Below, piece after piece: positions 16,516-24,877 of a stretch of DNA of 64,000 nucleotides. The notes beneath the pieces are model-generated. The model had not been told where the DNA came from. It made no database searches and saw only the letters and a list, made by a program, of their open reading frames with translations. This stretch comes from Solirubrobacter deserti (GTDB lineage Bacteria; Actinomycetota; Thermoleophilia; Solirubrobacterales; Solirubrobacteraceae): NCBI RefSeq assembly GCF_003344625.1, contig NZ_QPKJ02000001.1, forward strand, positions 682,001 through 746,000. The letters are read 5' to 3'. Numbering within the stretch: position 1 is the stretch's first letter; every line of letters begins with the position of its first letter. Made by a program: the position numbers and the translations under genes.

Positions 16516-16528
16516 GGTCCGGCGCACC

Positions 16529-17287
16529 GTGCGCGCCGCGCTGCTCGGCGCGGTGCTCAGCCTTGCCGTGCCGGCCGTCGCGGCGGCGCAGACGGTCCAG
16601 GACGCGGCGTCGGCGCTGCGCTCGGACCACGTCTACGTCGCCGAGGGCGCCGAGCTCGCCGGGCAGGTGGACGCGGACGCGCTGCGCAATCAGATCGGCG
16701 ACCAGCAGATCTTCGTCGCGGTGCTGCCCGAGAGCGCGGTGGACGGCAGCGCCGGCCGCACGCTCGGGGAGCTCCGCCAGGCCGTCGGCGAGAGCGGCCG
16801 CTACGCGCTGGTCGTCGGCGACGAGCTGCGCACGATCCCGGCCGAGGAAGGGCTCGAGGCGCGCGCCGCGCACCCGGACGACCTGCAGGCTGCGCTCACG
16901 CAGTTCCTGGACGAGTCCGAGTCCGCCGGTGGCGGGGCGGGCGGTGCGATCGCGGCGATCGTCGCCGGCCTCGTCCTGCTCGGCGTGATCGTCGGCGGCA
17001 CGCTGCTGGTGGTCAACCGGCGCCGCGAGCGCGCGAGCGACGGCCGCTCCGAGGTCGGTCAGATCAACCAGACCGACGACTTCGTGCGCCTCGGCGACCA
17101 GATCCGCGCGCTCGAGCTCGACGTCACGCTCGGCGAGGCCGGCCGCCGCGACTACGACCGCGCGCTCGACGCCTACACGCGCGCGAACGACCTGCAGCGC
17201 CGGGGCGACGAGGCCGGCGCCAACCGCGCGCTCGACGAGGGCCTCGCCGCCATCGCCTCCGCGCGCGAGCGCATCGCCGGAAGATAA
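16529..17287 (+). CDS. Exported single-pass membrane protein, paralogue of the preceding gene
   Basis: 252 residues from the GTG at 16529; the frame is open further upstream but there it overlaps the GGGDF repeats and is shadow. The signal peptide (RAALLGAVLSLAVPAVAAA) is followed by LRSDHVYVAEGAELAGQVDADA and IFVAVLPES, matching its neighbour residue for residue in places. A membrane segment (IAAIVAGLVLLGVIVGG) and a short helical cytoplasmic part (LGDQIRALELDV) follow. It lacks the glycine-rich tail of its neighbour. The function is unknown; the pair probably arose by local duplication. Confidence 0.75.
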   Translation: MRAALLGAVLSLAVPAVAAAQTVQDAASALRSDHVYVAEGAELAGQVDADALRNQIGDQQIFVAVLPESAVDGSAGRTLGELRQAVGESGRYALVVGDELRTIPAEEGLEARAAHPDDLQAALTQFLDESESAGGGAGGAIAAIVAGLVLLGVIVGGTLLVVNRRRERASDGRSEVGQINQTDDFVRLGDQIRALELDVTLGEAGRRDYDRALDAYTRANDLQRRGDEAGANRALDEGLAAIASARERIAGR

Positions 17288-17299
17288 AGCAACATTAAC

Positions 17300-17315
17300 G
17301 GGTCTGACCCCTTTA
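17300..17315 (+). repeat. Copy 1 of GGGTCTGACCCCTTTA
   Basis: This 16-base copy contains the near-palindrome GGGTCTGACCC. It lies 12 bases after the stop of the paralogue gene and is repeated 67 bases further on. A role as terminator or REP-like element is possible. Confidence 0.75.
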
Positions 17316-17365
17316 GGTTCGACGTGCGGCTCGAACCCGCCGATGTGCAGCGACTTGTACCTGAA

Positions 17366-17382
17366 GGGGTCTGACCCCTTTA
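17366..17382 (+). repeat. Copy 2 of the palindromic GGGGTCTGACCCC element, upstream of rtcB
   Basis: GGGGTC-T-GACCCC is a perfect 6-bp dyad with one central base, followed by TTTA as in copy 1. It ends 2 bases before the rtcB -10-like hexamer, so it sits where a regulator or hairpin could affect rtcB. Confidence 0.75.
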
Positions 17383-17384
17383 TC

Positions 17385-17390
17385 TACGGT
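17385..17390 (+). promoter_or_regulatory. Putative -10 element of rtcB (leaderless)
   Basis: TACGGT ends 6 bases before the GTG at 17397, immediately downstream of the palindromic repeat. Confidence 0.45.
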
Positions 17391-17396
17391 GGTGGC

Positions 17397-18803
17397 GTGA
17401 AGAAGATCCGTGGTGGAGACGTGCGTGCGGCCGGGGTGCCGGACGGGCCCGCGATGGGTGTGGCGCTGAGCTGCATCCCGCGCGCGGTCAAGGCGCTCGG
17501 GCGCGACGCGGCGCTCGAGCGGCTGGCCGACGTCGCCGCCGCCCCTGACGCGCACGGCGACGACGAGTACTTCGCGCCGGTCGCGCAGCGGCTGGTGGCG
17601 GACGCGCGCGAGGCCGCGCGCCGGTTCGTCGAGCGCGAAGCGCCCGCGCCGCTGGCCAACTACTGCGAAGACGCCGAGGCGGGCGCGCTGGACCAGATGC
17701 GCAACTCGCTGCGGCTGCCGAGCGCGCTGCGCGGCGCGCTGATGCCGGACGCCCACCGCGGCTACGGGCTGCCGATCGGCGGCGTGCTGGAGACCGAGGG
17801 AACCGTGATCCCGTACGCCGTCGGGGTGGACATCGCGTGCCGGATGAAGCTGTCCGTGCTCGATGTGGAGCCGGAAGCGCTCGACAGCGGCGCAGCGCTC
17901 GAGCAGGCGCTGCTCACGCAGACACAGTTCGGGACCGGCGCGAAGCTGCGCAAGCGCGCCGACCACGACGCCATGCACGACGAGCGCTGGCGCCTCACGC
18001 CGCTGGCGACGCGCCTGCGCGACAAGGCCGCCGACCAGCTCGGCACGTCCGGCTCCGGCAACCACTTCGTCGAGTTCGGCCTGCTGACGCTGCCCGAGGC
18101 GGACCTCGGCCTGCCGGCGGGCCGCTACGTCGCGCTGCTCTCGCACAGCGGCAGCCGCGGCGCGGGCGCGCAGATCGCCTCGCACTACTCCAAGCTCGCG
18201 CGCGAGCTGCACCCCGAGCTGCCGAAGGAGCTCTCCTACCTGAGCTGGCTCGACCTCGACCACGACTCCGGCCGCGAGTACCTGCAGCTCATGCGGCTGA
18301 TGGGCGAGTACGCGTCCGCCTGCCACGCCGTCATCCACGAGCGCGTCACCGGCCACCTGAAGGCCGAGGTGCTCGCGGGCGTCGAGAACCACCACAACTT
18401 CGCCTGGACCGCCGAGCGCGACGGCCGCGAGGTCGTCGTGCACCGCAAGGGCGCGACCCCCGCGGCGGCCGGCGAGCTCGGCGTGATCCCGGGCTCGATG
18501 GCCGCGCCCGGCTTCGTCGTGCGCGGCAAGGGCGCGCCGGACAGCATCGAGTCCGCCTCGCACGGCGCCGGCCGGCGCATGAGCCGCACCGCCGCCACCC
18601 AGCAGTTCAACTGGCAGATGGTGCGGCCACTGCTGAGGGAGCGCGGCGTGAAGGTGCTCAGCGCGGGCATCGACGAGAACCCGTTCGCCTACAAGGACAT
18701 CGAGGCCGTGATGGCCGCGCAGACCGACCTCGTGGACGTGATCGCCCGCTTCGACCCGCGGATCGTCCGCATGGCCGACGCTGGCGAACGCCCCGAGGAC
18801 TGA
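17397..18803 (+). CDS. rtcB: RtcB-family RNA ligase
   Basis: 468 residues from the GTG at 17397; the frame is open upstream but would translate the repeat. Metal and active-site motifs of RtcB are all present: MPDAHRGYGLPIGGV, YAVGVDIACRMKL (with the metal-binding Asp and Cys), LGTSGSGNHFVEFG, LLSHSGSRG, VENHHNFAW and SHGAGRRMSR, whose histidine is the guanylylation site in the family. RtcB joins RNA 2',3'-cyclic phosphate or 3'-phosphate ends to 5'-OH ends using GTP, in tRNA and rRNA repair. No archease or RtcR gene is adjacent. Confidence 0.93.
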   Translation: MKKIRGGDVRAAGVPDGPAMGVALSCIPRAVKALGRDAALERLADVAAAPDAHGDDEYFAPVAQRLVADAREAARRFVEREAPAPLANYCEDAEAGALDQMRNSLRLPSALRGALMPDAHRGYGLPIGGVLETEGTVIPYAVGVDIACRMKLSVLDVEPEALDSGAALEQALLTQTQFGTGAKLRKRADHDAMHDERWRLTPLATRLRDKAADQLGTSGSGNHFVEFGLLTLPEADLGLPAGRYVALLSHSGSRGAGAQIASHYSKLARELHPELPKELSYLSWLDLDHDSGREYLQLMRLMGEYASACHAVIHERVTGHLKAEVLAGVENHHNFAWTAERDGREVVVHRKGATPAAAGELGVIPGSMAAPGFVVRGKGAPDSIESASHGAGRRMSRTAATQQFNWQMVRPLLRERGVKVLSAGIDENPFAYKDIEAVMAAQTDLVDVIARFDPRIVRMADAGERPED

Positions 18804-18807
18804 CTCC

Positions 18808-19545
18808 CGTGCGCCGCGCTGAAAGGACTCATCGTCGCGGCGCTGGTCGTCGCCCTGGGGCACGCTGCCCGCCTCCGCGTCAGCCGCCGGGCTGCTCTCG
18901 GTGCGCGCGCCCAAGCGCGTGAGGGCGGGCGCCGCGGTGCAGGTCGTCGTCCGCCTGGACGCCACGGTCGAGCAGTGCTCGCTGCAGGTCCGAAGCCGCG
19001 ACGGCGCGGCCGGCACGACCGGCGCTGACCGCGTCGCGTTCCGGTTCAGGCTCTCCCGCACGGTCCGGCCGGGGCGCTACACGCTGCCGCTGCGCTGCAC
19101 CGGCATGCGCACGCGACGGCTGCCGCTCACCGTCATCGCGGGGCCGGGCCGGCGCGGGACCGTGCGCCGGCTCGTCACCGTGGGGATGTTCACGACGTCG
19201 ATCCGGTGGGCCGAGCCGCCTCGCCTGCCCGGGCCGGCACGCTCGTTTCGCGCGGTCTACGCCCTCGCGGCCGACCAGACCGAGACGCCCGGCCACGCCG
19301 CCGCGATCGTCGCGACCATCGACGCCGTCAACGGCTGGTTCGGGACCCAGACGATCGGCAACGTCCAGCCGCGCTGGATGCGCGGCGCGAGCGGCGCGCC
19401 GACGGTCACCGTGGCCAAGCTGCCCCGGCCCGCGGCGGCCTACGAGAGGAGGGACGGGTTCGCCCGCGTGCGCGAGGAGACGCGCACGTCACGACGACCC
19501 GCGGGACCTGCTGTACTCGGGTCCGCTCCCGCGACCCGAGCACCT
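18808..19545 (+). pseudogene. Frameshifted and truncated exported-protein remnant
   Basis: Coding-like sequence is spread over three frames. A signal-peptide-like stretch (LKGLIVAALVVALGHA) lies in the frame starting at 18819 but has no ATG, GTG or TTG start. The body continues in another frame from about 18880 (LLSVRAPKRVRAGAAVQVVV, later VYALAADQTETPGHAAAI and VNGWFGTQTIGNVQPRW) to about 19470. A tail (HDDPRDLLYSGPLPRPEHLI) follows in a third frame from about 19481. It then runs into the antisense of aceB with no stop of its own. A decayed secreted protein is the simplest reading. Sequencing errors could account for single shifts but not for the missing start and end. Confidence 0.65.
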
Positions 19546-19547
19546 GA

Positions 19548-21095
19548 TCAGTCGATGTACTCGTAGGCCGGCAGCGTGAGGAAGTCCGGGAACTCGTCGG
19601 ACAGCGCGACCTGCTCGAAGATGCGCTTGGTCTCCTCCGGCCGGCCCTTCTCCCACACCTCGTCGCCGACCTCGGCGCGGATCTTTTCCATCTCCTCGTC
19701 GAGCACCTTGCGGACGTGGTCGCGCTCGAACTTGCCGTGCTTGACCCACTGCCAGATCTGCGAGCGGGAGATCTCGGCGGTGGCGGCGTCCTCCATCAGG
19801 TTGTTGATGCCGGCGGCGCCGCGCCCGCCGAGCCAGTACGAGATGTACTGGAAGCCGACGTTGACGTCCGAGCGCAGCCCTTCCTCGGTGATCTCGCCCG
19901 GGGTGGAGGCGGCGTCGAGCAGTTGCTCGGGCGTGACCTCGACGTCGAAGCGTTGCTTGTCGATCTGGTTCGGGCGGTTGCCGAGCACGTCGTTGAACGC
20001 CGTCAGCGCCACCTCGACCACGTCGGGGTGCGCGACCCAGGTGCCGTCGAAGCCGGCCTTGGCCTCGCGCTCCTTGTCGGCCTTGACGGCCTCGATCGCG
20101 CGCTCGTTGGCTTCCTTGTCCTTGCGTGACGGGATCAGCGCCGCCATGCCGCCCATCGCGAACGCGCCGTGCTCGTGGCAGGTGCGCACGAGCAGCTCGG
20201 TGTAGGCCTTCATGAACGGGACGGTCATCTTCACGTCGTTGCGGTCCGGCAGTACGAAGTCCGGGTCGTCGCGGAAGACCTTGATCATCGAGAAGATGTA
20301 GTCCCAGCGGCCGGCGTTGAGGCCGTAGGAGTGCTCGCCGAGCGCGTGGATGATCTCCGCCATCTGGAACGCGGCGGGCAGCGTCTCGATCAGCACGGTG
20401 GCGCGGATCAGCCCGGGCGGCAGCGAGAGCGCCTCTCGCGTGAACGTGAAGACGTCGTTCCAGAGCGCCGCCTCCTGGTGGTGCTCCATCTTCGGCAGGT
20501 ACAGGTAGAGCCCGCGGTCCTTGGACGCGAGCCGCTGGCCGCAGTGGAAGGCATACAGGCCGAAGTCCATGAAGGCGCCCGCGACGGGCTCGCCGTCCAC
20601 GGTTATGTGCTTCTCCGGCAGATGCCAGCCGCGCGGGCGCACCAGCAGCGTCGCCGGGTTGTCGACGAGCTCGTAGTGCTTGCCCTCGGAGGAGTCGTAG
20701 GTGATCGTGCCCTCGATGGCGTCGATCAGGTTGAGGTGCCCCTCGACCTGGTTCTGCCAGGTCGGCGAGTTCGCGTCCTCGAAGTCGGCCATGAAGCCCT
20801 TCGCGCCGCTGTTGAGCGCGTTGATGACGAGCTTGCGGTCGGTCGGGCCGGTGATCTCAGCGCGCCGGTCCTGGTAGTCGGGCCGGGGCGGCGGGACCTG
20901 CCAGTCGCCCTCGCGGATCTCGCGCGTCTCCTCGAGGAATCCGGACGGCTTGCCGCGCTGCTTGCGCGCCGCCAGCAGCTCGGCGCGGCGGGCACCGAAG
21001 CGCTGTTGCAGCTCGCCCACGAAGGCGAGCGCCTCGTCGGTCAGGATCTGCGCGGCGGCTTCGGACGGCGGTGCGGCGGCCTTCACGTTGCTCAC
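19548..21095 (-). CDS. aceB: Malate synthase A
   Basis: 515 residues from the GTG at 21095, which overlaps the glcF stop (GTGA) and has GAGGAG a few bases upstream. The family signature HSYGLNAGRWDYIFS is intact, with GFMADFEDANSPTW, LLVRPRGWHLPEKH and GTWVAHPDVVEVAL, and the length is normal for the A form. It condenses glyoxylate with acetyl-CoA to malate. As the last gene after a permease and glycolate oxidase subunits, it probably consumes the glyoxylate they make. E. coli uses the G form for this, so the A form here is notable. Confidence 0.95.
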   Translation of the reverse strand: MSNVKAAAPPSEAAAQILTDEALAFVGELQQRFGARRAELLAARKQRGKPSGFLEETREIREGDWQVPPPRPDYQDRRAEITGPTDRKLVINALNSGAKGFMADFEDANSPTWQNQVEGHLNLIDAIEGTITYDSSEGKHYELVDNPATLLVRPRGWHLPEKHITVDGEPVAGAFMDFGLYAFHCGQRLASKDRGLYLYLPKMEHHQEAALWNDVFTFTREALSLPPGLIRATVLIETLPAAFQMAEIIHALGEHSYGLNAGRWDYIFSMIKVFRDDPDFVLPDRNDVKMTVPFMKAYTELLVRTCHEHGAFAMGGMAALIPSRKDKEANERAIEAVKADKEREAKAGFDGTWVAHPDVVEVALTAFNDVLGNRPNQIDKQRFDVEVTPEQLLDAASTPGEITEEGLRSDVNVGFQYISYWLGGRGAAGINNLMEDAATAEISRSQIWQWVKHGKFERDHVRKVLDEEMEKIRAEVGDEVWEKGRPEETKRIFEQVALSDEFPDFLTLPAYEYID

Positions 21096-22327
21096 GGCTT
21101 CACTCCTCGCAGGGACATGTCCAGCAGGGTCATCGGGTGATAGATGGGCAGGTCGAGGTGCTTGGCGATCTGCAGCGCGCACCCCGGGTTGGCGGCGGCG
21201 ATCGCGTCGGCGCCGGTGGCCTTGAGGTTCTTCGCCTTGCGCTCACCCAGCTCGGCGGCGGCGTTGGGCTGGAGCAGGTTGTAGATGCCCGCCGAGCCGC
21301 AGCACAGCTCCCACTCCTGCGGCTCGAGCAGCTCCAGGCCCGGGATGCCGCGCAGCAGCTCGCGCGGTGGCACGCGCACGCCCTGGGCGTGTGCGAGGTG
21401 GCAGGCGTCGTGGTAGGCGGCGCGCAGCTCGATCGGCTTGCGCACGGCCTGCGGCTCCTCGGAGGTCAGCAGCTCGTGCACGTCGACGACCTTCGCGCTG
21501 AACTCGCGTGCGCGGTCGCTGTCGAGGATGTGCCCGTAGTCCTTCATCACCGACCCGCAGCCGGCGACGTTGGTCACGATCTTGTCGAAGCCCTCGTAGG
21601 CGGCGATCGTGGCCTCGGCGAGCGGGATCGCCTCCTCGTCGACGCCGGCGTGCATCGGCAGCGCGCCACAGCAGCGCGGAGAGCGGGGGGAGTGGACCTC
21701 CCAGCCCTCGGCGGACAGCACGTTGACGGTGGCGGCGTTGACGTCGCCGAAGAACACGCGCTGGATGCAGCCCTGCATGAACGCGACCGTCCCGCGCTTG
21801 GCCGGCGCCTTCGTCCCACGCACCTTCGGCAGCTGCCGGAACACGGCCGACGGCGGCGCGGGCGGCGCCAGCGACAGCAGCGAGCGCAGCCGGTCGTTCG
21901 GGATCAGCGGCGCGAGCCGAGGCGCGATCGCCGAGCCCGGCACGAGCGCGCGCAGCCGCCCGGGGTGCGTGAACAGCTCGAAGATCGCGCGCCGGTACGC
22001 GCGCTCCTTCCACGAGCGCGCCTGCGAGTGCTCGATCTGCGGCCGCACGCGCTCGATCAGCTTGTCGTACTGGACGCCGGACGGGCACGCCGTCACGCAC
22101 GCCATGCAGCCCAGGCAGCGGTCGAAGTGCGTGACCATCTCGGGCGAGATCTCCTCGCCCTCCTCGTGCCCGACGCGCATCAGCAGGATGCGCCCGCGCG
22201 GCGAGTCCATCTCCTCCTCGAAGACGGCGTAGCTCGGGCACGTCGGCAGGCAGAACCCGCAGTGCACGCAGTCGCGGATGAGGTCCATCTCGGGCGCGGG
22301 GCGCTCGGTATCCCATGCGGCGCTCAA
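21092..22327 (-). CDS. glcF: Glycolate oxidase iron-sulfur subunit
   Basis: 411 residues from the TTG at 22327, supported by GGAGGGAT about 7 bases upstream; an internal ATG at 22288 is the alternative. Two ferredoxin-like clusters are visible: CVHCGFCLPTCP and CLGCMACVTACP. Two cysteine-rich CCG-type regions follow (SPRCCGALPMHAG and ELCCGSAG, with NVAGCGSVMKDYG and YHDACHLAHAQG). GlcF passes electrons from the flavin subunits towards the membrane quinone pool. It starts one base after the glcE stop and overlaps aceB at its end. Confidence 0.93.
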   Translation of the reverse strand: MSAAWDTERPAPEMDLIRDCVHCGFCLPTCPSYAVFEEEMDSPRGRILLMRVGHEEGEEISPEMVTHFDRCLGCMACVTACPSGVQYDKLIERVRPQIEHSQARSWKERAYRRAIFELFTHPGRLRALVPGSAIAPRLAPLIPNDRLRSLLSLAPPAPPSAVFRQLPKVRGTKAPAKRGTVAFMQGCIQRVFFGDVNAATVNVLSAEGWEVHSPRSPRCCGALPMHAGVDEEAIPLAEATIAAYEGFDKIVTNVAGCGSVMKDYGHILDSDRAREFSAKVVDVHELLTSEEPQAVRKPIELRAAYHDACHLAHAQGVRVPPRELLRGIPGLELLEPQEWELCCGSAGIYNLLQPNAAAELGERKAKNLKATGADAIAAANPGCALQIAKHLDLPIYHPMTLLDMSLRGVKP

Positions 22328-22328
22328 G

Positions 22329-23360
22329 TCAGATCCCTCCCACGTAGACGCCCGGCCGGAAGATCCGCGCCGGGTCGAAGCGAGCCTTCAACCGTTCCAT
22401 GACCTCCTGCCCGGGCGCCGGCTCGGCCGCCTCGGACACGCCGTCGAGCACGACGCAGTTGCGCGGCCCGAGCGCCGCACGAATGCCCGCGACGCCCTCC
22501 GCGTTCTGGAGCGCGATCCACGACAGGCCGAGCGCGGCGCGCGAGACGACCGTCCCGCCGTGGTCGTCGGCGGCGCGGATGACCTTCGGCAGGTCCGTCG
22601 GGCGGCCGGAGACCTTGATGACGACCTCGCCGCGCTGCATCCCGCGCACGTCGTCCCAGTCCACGTCGCGCACGTTGCCGACCTGCCCCGCCTGGTCGAG
22701 CGCCGAGGCGCCGCTGAACTCCATCAGGATGCGGCCGTGCCCGCCCGTCCACACGACGTCGAACTTGTCCGCTTCCAGCGGCCGCCGGGCGAGCTTGAGC
22801 ACCTCTTCGAGCAGGTGGTCCGGGTTGGTGTGCTCGATCACGACCGTCGCCGTCTGGTCGGGAAGCGGATGCAGGCGAACGCTCACCGCGGCGATCAGCC
22901 CGAGCGTCCCCATCGAGCCCGCGAACAGCTTCGCCAGATCGTAGCCCGCGACGTTCTTGATCACCTTGCCGCCGGCCTTGGCGATCGTGCCGTCCGACAG
23001 CACGACGTTGATGCCCACGACCAGATCCCGCACGCCGCCGTACCGGTGGCGCAGCGGCCCGGAGTCGGCGCTCGCCACGATCCCGCCGATCGTCGCGCCG
23101 CCCGGATCCGGCGGGTCCCAGGCCAGCCGCTGCCCGTGCTCGGCGAAGGCCTTCTGCGCGTCCGCGAACGGCACGCCCGCCTCCAGCACGGCCGTGAAGT
23201 CGCCGACGTTGTGCTCGAGCACCCGGTCCAGGCCGCCCGTCTCCAGCGGCTCCTCCTCGCGGGCCGGCAGCCACGGCTTCGTGGCACCGCCCACGGGCCG
23301 CACCGGCTTCTCGAAGCCCTTGAGCAGCCGCGCCGCCTCTTGCACCGATGACGGCCTCAA
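22329..23360 (-). CDS. glcE: Glycolate oxidase FAD-binding subunit
   Basis: 343 residues from a TTG at 23360 that overlaps the glcD stop (TTGA); a GTG at 23345 is a second candidate. The FAD_binding_4 pattern is shorter than in GlcD: VRPVGGATKP, DPPDPGGATIGGIVASADSGP, YGGVRDLVVGINVVLSDG and GGKVIKNVAGYDLAKLFAGS. These match GlcE, which pairs with GlcD and GlcF. The C-terminus FDPARIFRPGVYVGGI fits the family. No signal peptide is seen, so it acts at the inner face of the membrane. The start codon is uncertain by a few residues. Confidence 0.9.
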   Translation of the reverse strand: MRPSSVQEAARLLKGFEKPVRPVGGATKPWLPAREEEPLETGGLDRVLEHNVGDFTAVLEAGVPFADAQKAFAEHGQRLAWDPPDPGGATIGGIVASADSGPLRHRYGGVRDLVVGINVVLSDGTIAKAGGKVIKNVAGYDLAKLFAGSMGTLGLIAAVSVRLHPLPDQTATVVIEHTNPDHLLEEVLKLARRPLEADKFDVVWTGGHGRILMEFSGASALDQAGQVGNVRDVDWDDVRGMQRGEVVIKVSGRPTDLPKVIRAADDHGGTVVSRAALGLSWIALQNAEGVAGIRAALGPRNCVVLDGVSEAAEPAPGQEVMERLKARFDPARIFRPGVYVGGI

Positions 23361-24877
23361 AACCGCTCCGCCAATCCGGCCGCTTCGAGCGGATGCACGC
23401 GGTACGGGCCCGGCACCTCGCCGCACAGCCGCGGCGTCGGCATCACCTTGCCCGGGTTCGCCAGCCCGGCGGGATCGAACGCGCAGCGCAGGCGCTGGAA
23501 CGCGTCCAGGTCCTCCTCGGCGAACATCTTCGGCATGTGCTTCTTCTTGTCGACGCCGACGCCGTGCTCGCCGGTGATCGACCCGCCCGCGTCCAGGCAG
23601 GCGTCCAGGATGAGGCCCGACAGCTCCTCGGCCTTCTGTGCCTCGCCCTCGACCCGCCCGTCGTAGCACACGAGCGGGTGCAGGTTGCCGTCGCCGGCGT
23701 GGAAGACGTTGGCCACGATCAGCCCGTACTCCTCTCCGAGCTGCTCGATCCGCTCGAGCACCTCCGGCAGCTTGGTGCGCGGGATCACGCCGTCCTGCAC
23801 GAAGTAGTTCGGGGAGATGCGGCCCATGGCCGGGAACGCGGCCTTGCGCGTCTTCCAGAACAGCGCGCGCTCGGCCTCGTCACGCGCCACGCGCACGTCG
23901 TCGGACCCGCATTGCTCGCAGATGCCGACCACCTCGTCGAAGCGCGCCTCGCACTCCTGCACCGAGCCGTCGAGCTCGACCAGCAACGCGGCCGCACGCC
24001 CGACCGGATAGCCCGCGTGCGCCATCTGCTCGGACGCCTCGATCGTGCGCGCGTCCATCATCTCGATCGCGCCTGGCACGACCCCGCCCTGCACGATCCG
24101 CGACACCGCCTCGCCCGCGGCGTGCGTGGAGTCGAAGAACGCCACGAGCGTCTTGACCGTCTCCGGGGACGGCACGACGCGCAGCCAGATCTTCGTCGCC
24201 ACGCCCAGCGTCCCCTCGCTGCCCACGAACGCGCCGAGCAGGTCGTAGCCGGGCGGGTCGAGCTCGTAGCCGCCGATGACCATCATCGTCCCGTCGGCCA
24301 GCACGAGCTCGAGCCCGGTGACGTAGTTGGTCGTGAAGCCGTACTTGAAGCAGTGCGCGCCGCCGGAGTTCTCGGCGACGTTGCCGCCGATCGAGCACAC
24401 GATCTGCGAGGACGGGTCCGGCGGGTAGAAGAACCCCGGCCCGACCGCCGCGCTCACGTTCGCGTTCGTCACGCCCGGCTCGACGCACACGCGCCCGTTG
24501 TCGAGGTCGATCTCGAGGATGCGCTTCATGCGCGTGAGCACGATCAGCACGCCGTTCTCGATCGGCAGCGCGCCGCCGCTGAGCCCGCTGCCCGCGCCGC
24601 GGGCGACCCACGCGACCTGCTCGCGCGCGCACGAGCGCACGATCGCCTGGACCTCCTCGGCGGTGCCCGGCAGCACCGCGCACGCGGGCGTCGCGTGGTA
24701 CTGCAGCAACCCGTCGGACTCGTAGGTGCGCAACTGGTGCTCGGCCGTGTACACCCACTCGTCGCCGACGACCCCGCGCAGCTCGCGCACGAGCCCGGAG
24801 ATGTCCCGCGGCGCCTCGCTCGGCGCGTCCTCGACCCGGGCCGGGCCGACGGGTGAAGCCTCTACACGACCATCCAT
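23357..24877 (-). CDS. glcD: Glycolate oxidase FAD-linked catalytic subunit
   Basis: 506 residues from the ATG at 24877, which overlaps the permease 3' end by 16 bp. The FAD pyrophosphate loop is VARGAGSGLSGGALP, followed by DPSSQIVCSIGGNVAENSGG and FVGSEGTLGVATKIWLRV. The C-terminal catalytic part has HAGDGNLHPLVCYD and GSITGEHGVGVDKKKHMP. These are GlcD/lactate-dehydrogenase D motifs. It oxidises glycolate to glyoxylate, and D-lactate is a possible alternative. The neighbours glcE, glcF and aceB favour glycolate. Confidence 0.93.
   Translation of the reverse strand: MDGRVEASPVGPARVEDAPSEAPRDISGLVRELRGVVGDEWVYTAEHQLRTYESDGLLQYHATPACAVLPGTAEEVQAIVRSCAREQVAWVARGAGSGLSGGALPIENGVLIVLTRMKRILEIDLDNGRVCVEPGVTNANVSAAVGPGFFYPPDPSSQIVCSIGGNVAENSGGAHCFKYGFTTNYVTGLELVLADGTMMVIGGYELDPPGYDLLGAFVGSEGTLGVATKIWLRVVPSPETVKTLVAFFDSTHAAGEAVSRIVQGGVVPGAIEMMDARTIEASEQMAHAGYPVGRAAALLVELDGSVQECEARFDEVVGICEQCGSDDVRVARDEAERALFWKTRKAAFPAMGRISPNYFVQDGVIPRTKLPEVLERIEQLGEEYGLIVANVFHAGDGNLHPLVCYDGRVEGEAQKAEELSGLILDACLDAGGSITGEHGVGVDKKKHMPKMFAEEDLDAFQRLRCAFDPAGLANPGKVMPTPRLCGEVPGPYRVHPLEAAGLAERF

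Noticed and set aside
17318..17345. GGTTCGA and GCTCGAACCCG stretches resembling a tRNA T-arm
   Set aside because: No acceptor, D-arm or anticodon stem can be built around them.
17343..17396. 18 extra codons upstream of rtcB
   Set aside because: They would translate the palindromic repeat; the GTG at 17397 has a -10-like hexamer and fits the family start.
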